Positions 1-5,014 of a DNA stretch of 5,014 nucleotides are shown piece by piece (position 1 is the first letter of the stretch; each line of letters begins with the position of its first letter). The notes under the pieces are model-generated. The model saw only the letters and a program-made list of their open reading frames with translations, made no database searches and was not told the origin of the DNA. This stretch comes from Planctomycetota bacterium (lineage in GTDB: Bacteria; Planctomycetota; Phycisphaerae; Phycisphaerales; UBA1924). The stretch spans positions 1 through 5,014 of the forward strand of contig JAFLCM010000218.1 in assembly GCA_017303565.1 (NCBI GenBank). The letters run 5' to 3'. A program made the position numbers and the translations under genes.

Positions 1-1
1 A

Positions 2-517
2 ACGGACCCCCGCGAGCAGGCAGCAGCCCGCGCGGGCGCCCTCCGCGCCCTCGCCGACTTCCCCGGCCTCGAGCACCGCCTGCAGTTCATCGGCGAGTTC
101 CCAGTGCCCGGCGGCGCGGGCTTCGCATTCAACGACTCCAAGTCCACCACCCCCGAGTCCGCCGCCACCGCCATCGAGGCCCTCGACGGGGACCCTCGCT
201 ACGGCGCGGACCGGGTCCACCTGATCGCGGGCGGGTACGACAAGAAGATCGATCTCGCGCCCATGATCGCGCCGGCGTCGCGCTGCGCCGCGGTGTACAC
301 CATCGGCGCCACCGGCCCCTCGATCGCAGCTGGCGTAGCCGTGGCCGGCGGGCGAGCGACGGAATGCTCCACGCTCGACCGCGCGTTCAACGCCGCCCGC
401 GCCGCCATGCGCGACCGCGAGGTGCTCCTGCTCTCTCCCGGCTGCGCTTCGTGGGACCAGTACGTGAACTTCGAGAGGCGCGGCGAAGAGTTCGTTCGGC
501 TCGTCCGCTCCGCCTGA
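2..517 (+). CDS. murD: UDP-N-acetylmuramoylalanine--D-glutamate ligase (MurD), C-terminal part, 5' truncated by window edge
   Basis: Cytoplasmic Mur ligase that uses ATP to add D-glutamate to UDP-MurNAc-L-alanine in peptidoglycan precursor synthesis. The reading frame is open from base 2 to the TGA at 515-517, giving 171 residues; the central ATPase domain and N-terminal UDP-binding domain lie upstream of the window. What remains is the C-terminal Mur ligase domain. Visible family motifs, numbered from the first codon here, are NDSKSTT (44-50), matching the MurD NDSKATN signature with its conserved Lys and Thr; AGGYDKK (76-82), matching the GGxDK loop; and LLSPGCASWDQ (143-153) followed by NFERRGEEF (156-164), the typical MurD C-terminal signature. 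The residue after the conserved Ser is Trp where E. coli has Leu, a mild variation. A GTG at 104 is not the true start, because homology (HRLQFIGEFPVPGG) continues upstream of it. The next gene is convergent, so murD is the last gene of whatever transcript it belongs to. Identification is firm. Confidence 0.95.
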   Translation, partial: TDPREQAAARAGALRALADFPGLEHRLQFIGEFPVPGGAGFAFNDSKSTTPESAATAIEALDGDPRYGADRVHLIAGGYDKKIDLAPMIAPASRCAAVYTIGATGPSIAAGVAVAGGRATECSTLDRAFNAARAAMRDREVLLLSPGCASWDQYVNFERRGEEFVRLVRSA

Positions 518-521
518 ACAC

Positions 522-2201
522 TCACAGCAACAGGCTCTCGCCCTCCATCGCCGCGGGCTTCTTCAGACCCGCCATCGCGAGCATGGTCGGCGCGACGTCC
601 GCGAGCCGCCCCTCCCCGGGGCCTTTCAGGCGACGCCCCTTGAACACGGCCCCCACCACGATCAGCGGCACGTCGTACGTCGTGTGGGCCGTGTGGGGCG
701 AGCCGGTCGCGGGGTCGAACATCTGCTCGGCGTTACCGTGGTCCGCGGTAACAATCAGGCTCCCCCCTCTGGCAAGCGTGGCGTCGACAATCGCCCCGAC
801 GCATTGATCGACGCACTCGCACGCCTTGACCGCCGCGGGCAGGCTGCCCGTGTGCCCTACCATGTCGCCGTTGGCGAAGTTCACGACGATGAACGCCTCG
901 CAGTCGGGCGCCGCCAGCCGCCCGAGCACCGCGTCGCGGATGCCGTGGGCGCTCATCTCCGGCTGCATGTCGTACGTCGCCACCTTCGGGCTCTGCACGA
1001 TCTCGCGGCGCTCACCGGGGAACGGGTCGTCGCGGTAGTCGTTGAAGAAGAACGTGACGTGCGGGAACTTCTCCGTCTCGGCGCAGCGAAACTGCGTCAG
1101 GCCCAGTCTCGACACGTACTCCCCGAAGATGTCCGCCATCTTGGGCGGCTTGGGGAACGCCACGGTCACGAACGGCAGCAGCGCCTCGGAGTACGCCGTC
1201 ATGCACACGAAGGTGATCTCGAGCCTCTTCCCGCGCTCGAAGCCCTTCGCCCCGCTGTCGGGCGAGGGCTTCACCGCCGCCCACTGCTCGTCCGGCAGCA
1301 CGAAAGCCGAGGCGATCTCGCGCGGCCGGTCGCCCCGGTAGTTCACGAAGATCACCGCGTCGCCGTCGCGGACGCGCCCCTCTGCTCGTTCGGTTTCGGT
1401 GGCGCCGATCATCGTGGCGGGCACGAACTCGTCTCCCTTGAGCGTCTCGCCTGAGGGGTGGTCGTACGCCCATTGCACCGCGCCCGCCGCGGTCGCCTCG
1501 GCCCGCACGCCGTGGCTCGCCACATCGCGCCCCGTCAGGCAGGCGTAGGCCTTGTGAACGCGCTCCCAGCGGAAATCCCGGTCCATCGCCCAGTACCGCC
1601 CGATGACGCTGGCGATCCGCCCCACACCCTGCCGCGCGCACTCGGCCTCCACACCCTTGACGAAACCGAGCCCCGTGAACGGCCCCGTGTCGCGCCCATC
1701 CGTAAAGAGGTGCAGCAGCGTGCGGCCCTCCTTTGCCCCCAGCCCGCCAGTCACCTTCATCACCGAATAGAGGTGCTCCAGCAGCCCGTGAACGCCCGCG
1801 TCGGAGCAGATGCAGAACAGGTGCACGCGCCCGCCTCGCGCCATCGCCGACTTCACCGCGTCCACGATCGCGGGGTTGCTCGCCAGCGTCCCCGCACGGC
1901 ACGCCCGCGTGATCCGCACGCTCTCCTGGTCCACGATCCGCCCCGCGCCGAGGTTCTGGTGCCCAACCTCGCTGTTGCCCATGGTCCCGTCGGGCAGGCC
2001 CACGTCCATCCCGCTCGTGCGGATGAGCGTCGTCGGGTACTCGCGCTCCAGCCGATCCGCCACGGGCGTACTCGCCTGCTTCACGGCGTTGAAGGCGTCG
2101 TGCTCGCGGTTCGGGTTCCTCCCCCAGCCGTCGCGGACGATGAGTACGCACGGCGTGTTAGCGGGACGGTTCGGCATCATGTTCTCGGACTGCTGCGGCA
2201 T
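522..2201 (-). CDS. gpmI: 2,3-bisphosphoglycerate-independent phosphoglycerate mutase
   Basis: Interconverts 3- and 2-phosphoglycerate in glycolysis and gluconeogenesis; a cytoplasmic, Mn-dependent enzyme of the alkaline phosphatase superfamily. The 559-residue protein carries the expected active site: D24 in RDGWG, the phosphorylated Ser S77 in GTMGNSEVGH, metal ligands D446 and H450 in NFANGDMVGH, D487-H488 in TADHGN, and H506 in TAHTT. Substrate-binding motifs are CSDAGVH (132-138), DGRDT (168-172), GRYWAMDRDFRW (201-212), NYRGDR (287-292) and AETEKFPHVTFFFND (374-388). Compared with the usual bacterial length of about 510 residues it is longer, with an extended N-terminus and small insertions around 225-280 and 300-325. 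The ATG at 2201 is chosen because a TANNNT element ends 6 bases before it; in-frame ATGs at 2180 and 2177 (Met8, Met9) are alternatives and would remove a non-conserved tail. No good Shine-Dalgarno precedes any of them. It is transcribed divergently from the chemoreceptor gene and converges on murD. No key residue is missing. Confidence 0.96.
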   Translation of the reverse strand: MPQQSENMMPNRPANTPCVLIVRDGWGRNPNREHDAFNAVKQASTPVADRLEREYPTTLIRTSGMDVGLPDGTMGNSEVGHQNLGAGRIVDQESVRITRACRAGTLASNPAIVDAVKSAMARGGRVHLFCICSDAGVHGLLEHLYSVMKVTGGLGAKEGRTLLHLFTDGRDTGPFTGLGFVKGVEAECARQGVGRIASVIGRYWAMDRDFRWERVHKAYACLTGRDVASHGVRAEATAAGAVQWAYDHPSGETLKGDEFVPATMIGATETERAEGRVRDGDAVIFVNYRGDRPREIASAFVLPDEQWAAVKPSPDSGAKGFERGKRLEITFVCMTAYSEALLPFVTVAFPKPPKMADIFGEYVSRLGLTQFRCAETEKFPHVTFFFNDYRDDPFPGERREIVQSPKVATYDMQPEMSAHGIRDAVLGRLAAPDCEAFIVVNFANGDMVGHTGSLPAAVKACECVDQCVGAIVDATLARGGSLIVTADHGNAEQMFDPATGSPHTAHTTYDVPLIVVGAVFKGRRLKGPGEGRLADVAPTMLAMAGLKKPAAMEGESLLL

Positions 2202-2207
2202 GGCGTC

Positions 2208-2220
2208 AGTGTACGCCCCG
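2208..2220 (-). promoter_or_regulatory. Candidate leaderless promoter (-10 region) of gpmI
   Basis: On the minus strand the sequence reads CGGGGCGTACACT. The TACACT hexamer (2208-2213) fits the bacterial -10 pattern TANNNT and is followed by exactly 6 bases (GACGCC) before the gpmI ATG at 2201, so transcription would begin at or next to the start codon. No Shine-Dalgarno is visible before this ATG. The same 13-mer, with one change, precedes the kinase gene at 4029-4041. I found no convincing -35 hexamer at 16-18 bases upstream. The promoter role is inferred from position and recurrence. Confidence 0.5.
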
Positions 2221-2337
2221 GCTTCATGGATAACCCGAGAATGACCGCATCATCCAGTCGACCGCACCCGCATTCGGGGAAACCCGGTTGAGCGGCCGCG
2301 GCTTGCAACCGATGTGTCCGCCGGAGTTTGCACAAAC

Positions 2338-2344
2338 AGAAAGG
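2338..2344 (+). promoter_or_regulatory. Ribosome binding site deciding the start of the chemoreceptor gene
   Basis: AGAAAGG, a purine-rich Shine-Dalgarno-like run, ends 7 bases before the ATG at 2352. It supports that ATG over the in-frame TTG at 2328, which would add eight polar residues and has no comparable site before it. It is the only clear ribosome binding site before a complete start in this window; the two other genes with visible starts lack one. Confidence 0.55.
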
Positions 2345-2351
2345 CCGGACC

Positions 2352-4007
2352 ATGCTCGGATTGTCTCGCCTCCGCATTACGTCGAAACTCATGCTGCTCG
2401 TCGCCCTCTCGGCGACGGGCCTCGGCGCGTTCGGGGTGATCGCCTGGCACACGCTCGAGCGAACGAAGGTCGGCGGCCCGCTTTACACGCAGATCTCGAC
2501 CAACAAGGACCTGCTTGCGGACGTGCTCCCCCCGCCGCAGTTCATCATCGAGTCGCACCTCGTGGCGCACCTGCTCGGCGACTGCGACGACGCGGGTCGG
2601 CGCGACGAGCTCCTCGCCCGCTACGAGGTCCTGAAGAAGGAGTTCAGAGACCGCACCGCGTTCTGGAACGAGGCCCTCGCCGCCGGCGAACTGAAGTCCT
2701 CGCTCACCAGCGCCGCCCACGACCCCGCCGTCGACTTCTTCCGCGTGATGGACGACAAGTTCGTCCCCGCGGTCCGCTCGGGCAACCTCGAGGTGGCGCG
2801 GTCGGTCCTTTCCGGCCCGATGCTCGACGCCTACAACCGGCACCGCTCCGCGATCGACCGTACGGTCGAACTCGCCACCGCCGAGTCCAAGCGCCTGGAG
2901 GCCGAGGCCGCGGCGACGCTGCACTCCCGACAGTTCTGGCTGTACACCCTGGGCGGCGCGCTTTCCGTCGGTGTGGGCGTGCTGGGTTGGCTCATCGCCA
3001 CCTCGATCATCCAGCCGCTGCGCCGCATGGCTCAGGGCGTGGAGTCGATCGGTGCCGCGGGAAAGATGGACCTCACCCGCCGCATCGAAACGGGCACCAA
3101 GGACGAACTCGCCGACCTGTGCGAGCGGATCAACGCGATCGTCTCCAACCTGAACACGATCATCGCCCAGGTGTCGAAGAGCGCCGCGCACGTCAACGCC
3201 GGCTGCCGCGACATCCTCACCTCCGCCGAGTCGGTGGCCCAGGGCATCGACAACCAGAGCCGCCAGACCGAGCGCGTCAGCGCCGCGGTCCTCGAGTCCA
3301 ACCAGTCGATCGGAGAGGTCGCCTCCAAAGCCCAGGACGCCTCCAAGATGACCGGCAGCGCCGGCAACGACGCCCGCACCGGCGGTGAGGTCGTCAACCG
3401 CACCCTCTCCCAGATGCGCACCATCAGCGACATGGTCCGCGAGTCGTCCGGCTCGATCGCCGACCTCGGCGCCCGCTCCGAGGAGATCGGGCGCATCATC
3501 GACGTCATCAACGACATCGCCGACCAGACCAACCTGCTCGCGCTCAACGCGGCCATCGAGGCCGCCCGGGCGGGCGAGCACGGGCGCGGGTTCGCCGTCG
3601 TCGCCGACGAGGTCCGCAAGCTCGCAGACCGCACCACCAAGGCCACCGGCGAGGTCGCCACCAGCATCCGCGCCATCCAGGAAGGCACCTCCGGCGCCGT
3701 CTCGCGGATGAAGGACGTCACCGAGCGTGTCGGCGAGGGCGTCTCGATGGCCGAAAAGGCCGGCGCCTCGCTCAGCACCATCTGCGACAGCAGCGGAACC
3801 GTGGCCATGATCGTCGAGTCGATCGCCTCCGCCACCCACGAGCAGACCGCGGCGTCCGAGGAGATCGGGCGCAACGTCACGCTCATCGCCGAGGCCGGGC
3901 AGGAGTGCAACCAGGCCGCCCGCCGCGCCGCCGAGATCGCCACCGACCTGACCGGGCGCGCCGCCGAACTCGAGAAACTCGTCTCGGGCTTCAAGACCGC
4001 CGCCTGA
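2352..4007 (+). CDS. Transmembrane methyl-accepting chemotaxis protein (chemoreceptor)
   Basis: Inner-membrane chemoreceptor that would sense a ligand outside the membrane and control a CheA/CheW kinase complex. From the ATG at 2352 it has 551 residues: TM1 about 12-33; an extracytoplasmic, mostly helical sensor about 34-193; TM2 about 195-218; a HAMP domain about 219-271 starting at QPLRRM; then the long cytoplasmic signalling coiled coil. The hairpin tip is textbook: DQTNLLALNAAIEAARAGE (391-409), then GRGFAVVADEVRKLADR (411-427). The stretch SATHEQTAAS (493-502) fits the methylation-site pattern, with E497/Q498 the likely modified pair. From the tip Glu (E403) to this site there are 14 more residues than in E. 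coli Tsr (compared from memory), which points to the 40-heptad class. There is no CheR-docking NWETF-type pentapeptide; the chain ends FKTAA. The sensor holds a VLPPPQFIIES segment (58-68) followed by H69, H73 and C78; its ligand cannot be told. No other chemotaxis gene is in view, and the kinase gene follows 42 bases downstream. The exact receptor name is unknown. Confidence 0.93.
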   Translation: MLGLSRLRITSKLMLLVALSATGLGAFGVIAWHTLERTKVGGPLYTQISTNKDLLADVLPPPQFIIESHLVAHLLGDCDDAGRRDELLARYEVLKKEFRDRTAFWNEALAAGELKSSLTSAAHDPAVDFFRVMDDKFVPAVRSGNLEVARSVLSGPMLDAYNRHRSAIDRTVELATAESKRLEAEAAATLHSRQFWLYTLGGALSVGVGVLGWLIATSIIQPLRRMAQGVESIGAAGKMDLTRRIETGTKDELADLCERINAIVSNLNTIIAQVSKSAAHVNAGCRDILTSAESVAQGIDNQSRQTERVSAAVLESNQSIGEVASKAQDASKMTGSAGNDARTGGEVVNRTLSQMRTISDMVRESSGSIADLGARSEEIGRIIDVINDIADQTNLLALNAAIEAARAGEHGRGFAVVADEVRKLADRTTKATGEVATSIRAIQEGTSGAVSRMKDVTERVGEGVSMAEKAGASLSTICDSSGTVAMIVESIASATHEQTAASEEIGRNVTLIAEAGQECNQAARRAAEIATDLTGRAAELEKLVSGFKTAA

Positions 4008-4028
4008 CCCTCTGAACTGCCCCGCGGA

Positions 4029-4041
4029 CGGGACGTACACT
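4029..4041 (+). promoter_or_regulatory. Candidate leaderless promoter (-10 region) of the kinase gene
   Basis: CGGGACGTACACT matches the element before gpmI at 12 of 13 positions. TACACT (4036-4041) ends 8 bases before the kinase ATG at 4050, so a start site 6-8 bases downstream would fall within about two bases of the ATG. The intervening TGGCCCCA is no Shine-Dalgarno. CTGAAC at 4012-4017, 18 bases upstream, is only a weak -35 match (3 of 6). If real, the kinase gene has its own promoter in the 42-base gap after the chemoreceptor gene. The assignment is inferred. Confidence 0.5.
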
Positions 4042-4049
4042 TGGCCCCA

Positions 4050-5014
4050 ATGGCCACGTGCCCGCGTTGCGCCCAGACCGTCGAGCCCAGCGCCAAGGCG
4101 TGCCCCGCCTGCGGCGCAGCGCTCCCACGCCCGAACTCCGAAACGCTCAGCGCCGTCACGGCAGACGCCCCGGCGCCCCACGCCGCGCTCCCGACGCCTC
4201 CCCCTCATTCCCGCGCCACCGGCGGCGCCGGAACAGGCACCGGGTCCGGCGGCGCCGGCGGATCAGCCGGCCCCTCCTTCTCGACCTCTTTCTCCAGTTC
4301 CATCGACTCCGGACGCTTCGCGCCCGGGCAGGTGATCGCCGGGCGCTACCGCATCATCTCGCGCCTCGGAAAAGGCGGCATGGGCGAGGTGTACCGCGCC
4401 GACGACGTCACGCTCGCCCAGCCGGTCGCGCTGAAGTTCCTGCCCCCCGAGTTCGCCGCCCAGCCCGACAAGGTGCAGCGCCTGCTGAACGAGGTCCGAC
4501 TCACCCGCCAAATCAGCCACCCAAACGTCTGCCGCGTGTACGACGCCGTCACCCTGCCGCCCGAGTTCGACGCCGGCGCGCCCACCGTCTTCCTCGCGAT
4601 GGAGTACATCGACGGCGAGGACCTCTCGTCCCTGCTCCGCCGCATCGGGCGGCTCCCTCCGGACAAGGCGCTGGAAGTCGCCCGCCAGGTGTGCGCCGGC
4701 CTCGCCGCCGCCCACGACCTCGGCGTCATCCACCGCGATATCAAGCCCTCGAACGTCATGCTCGATGCCCGGGGACGCGCCCGCCTGACGGACTTCGGCG
4801 TCGCCGGCACCGCCGCAGAGATCATCGGCTCCGGCACGGTCCTCGCGGGCACGCCCACCTACATGGCCCCCGAGCAGTTGTCGGGCCAGAGCGTCTCGGT
4901 CCGCTCCGACGTTTACGCCCTGGGCCTCCTCCTCTACGAGGTCTTCACCGGCAAGCCCGTGTTCCAGGCCGCCAGCCTCGCCGAACTCCGAGGCCTGCAC
5001 GCGACCACCCAACC
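4050..5014 (+). CDS. Zinc-ribbon Ser/Thr protein kinase (Hanks type), 3' truncated by window edge
   Basis: Bacterial eukaryotic-like kinase that would phosphorylate Ser/Thr residues of unknown targets. The frame is open from the ATG at 4050 to the window end (321 codons). Residues 4-21 form two CxxC pairs (C4/C7 and C18/C21, the latter CPACG), a small zinc ribbon. A low-complexity Pro/Ala then Gly/Ser linker (about 26-90) leads to the kinase domain from about residue 100. Visible catalytic motifs are the glycine loop GKGGMGEVY (107-115), Lys129 in ALKFL, helix C Glu148, the HRDIKPSN catalytic loop (228-235, with D230), DFG (248-250), GTPTYMAPE (267-275) and D287 in SDVYALG. All key residues are present, and it is an RD-type kinase probably controlled through its activation loop. 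About 30 kinase residues and any C-terminal sensor, transmembrane or repeat region lie beyond the window, so membrane attachment cannot be judged. There is no Shine-Dalgarno before the ATG, but the two CxxC motifs begin just after it and support this start. The neighbouring chemoreceptor gene may or may not be linked in function. Confidence 0.93.
   Translation, partial: MATCPRCAQTVEPSAKACPACGAALPRPNSETLSAVTADAPAPHAALPTPPPHSRATGGAGTGTGSGGAGGSAGPSFSTSFSSSIDSGRFAPGQVIAGRYRIISRLGKGGMGEVYRADDVTLAQPVALKFLPPEFAAQPDKVQRLLNEVRLTRQISHPNVCRVYDAVTLPPEFDAGAPTVFLAMEYIDGEDLSSLLRRIGRLPPDKALEVARQVCAGLAAAHDLGVIHRDIKPSNVMLDARGRARLTDFGVAGTAAEIIGSGTVLAGTPTYMAPEQLSGQSVSVRSDVYALGLLLYEVFTGKPVFQAASLAELRGLHATTQ
4219..4258 (+). 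repeat. In-frame 13-bp direct repeat in the Gly-rich linker of the kinase
   Basis: CCGGCGGCGCCGG occurs at 4219-4231 and again at 4246-4258, 27 bases (nine codons) apart and in the same reading phase. It encodes the linker repeat TGGAG/SGGAG between the zinc ribbon and the kinase domain. GC-rich repeats of this kind expand and contract easily, so linker length probably varies between relatives. It has no sign of being a mobile or regulatory element. Confidence 0.6.

Noticed and set aside
1012..2151. A 379-codon minus-strand frame inside gpmI, and a 256-codon plus-strand frame at 684-1454 opposite it
   Set aside because: Both are Arg/Gly/Ala-rich out-of-frame shadows of gpmI with no recognisable motifs.
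2292..2307. GCGGCCGC palindrome followed by TTGCA in the divergent intergenic region as an operator or sigma-54 site
   Set aside because: The palindrome is expected in GC-rich DNA, and no TGGC box sits at the required spacing before TTGCA. I could not identify a promoter for the chemoreceptor gene.
2328..2351. Earlier TTG start for the chemoreceptor gene (eight extra residues)
   Set aside because: The ATG at 2352 has a well-spaced AGAAAGG site, and the extra residues are polar with no conserved feature.
4021..4032. CCCG-CGGA-CGGG hairpin after the chemoreceptor stop as a terminator
   Set aside because: The stem is only 4 bp, there is no following T-run, and it overlaps the candidate kinase promoter motif.
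2250..4208. A 652-codon open frame on the minus strand opposite the chemoreceptor gene
   Set aside because: Its Gly/Asp/Arg/Leu-rich low-complexity translation resembles no family and is what the reverse complement of a GC-rich gene with G/C third positions produces. The opposite strand encodes an unmistakable chemoreceptor.
4263..5012. A 249-codon minus-strand frame opposite the kinase
   Set aside because: The plus strand carries every kinase motif in order; the reverse frame is a compositional artefact rich in Gly, Asp and Val.

Overview
The window is GC-rich bacterial chromosome with G/C at most third codon positions. It holds four protein genes and no sign of a mobile element, CRISPR array, tRNA or rRNA. 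A peptidoglycan ligase, an independent-type phosphoglycerate mutase of the 'RDGWG' type, and a Hanks-type Ser/Thr kinase with an N-terminal zinc ribbon together suggest a planctomycete-like organism, perhaps Phycisphaerae. This is inference from protein style and base composition, with moderate to low confidence.

Layout: (1) bases 2-517, + strand, the 3' part of murD (the start lies outside the window). (2) 522-2201, - strand, a complete gpmI, converging on murD with only 4 bases between the stop codons. (3) 2202-2351, a 150-base divergent intergenic region with a leaderless-type -10 element for gpmI and a Shine-Dalgarno-like site for the next gene. (4) 2352-4007, + strand, a complete transmembrane methyl-accepting chemotaxis protein. 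(5) 4050-5014, + strand, the first 321 codons of a zinc-ribbon Ser/Thr protein kinase that runs off the window. No gene-free stretch exceeds 150 bases.

The genes do not form one pathway. murD (cell wall) and gpmI (glycolysis/gluconeogenesis) are housekeeping genes. The chemoreceptor and the kinase are signalling genes that lie side by side on the same strand, 42 bases apart; a functional link is possible but not shown. No cheA, cheW, cheR or cheB is visible.

The most useful non-coding observation is a 13-base motif, CGGGRCGTACACT. It occurs just upstream of both gpmI and the kinase gene (12 of 13 bases identical), with the TACACT hexamer 6 and 8 bases before the ATG. Both genes lack a clear Shine-Dalgarno site, which suggests leaderless transcription. 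Otherwise the window looks ordinary, and I do not see a new multi-gene system in it.
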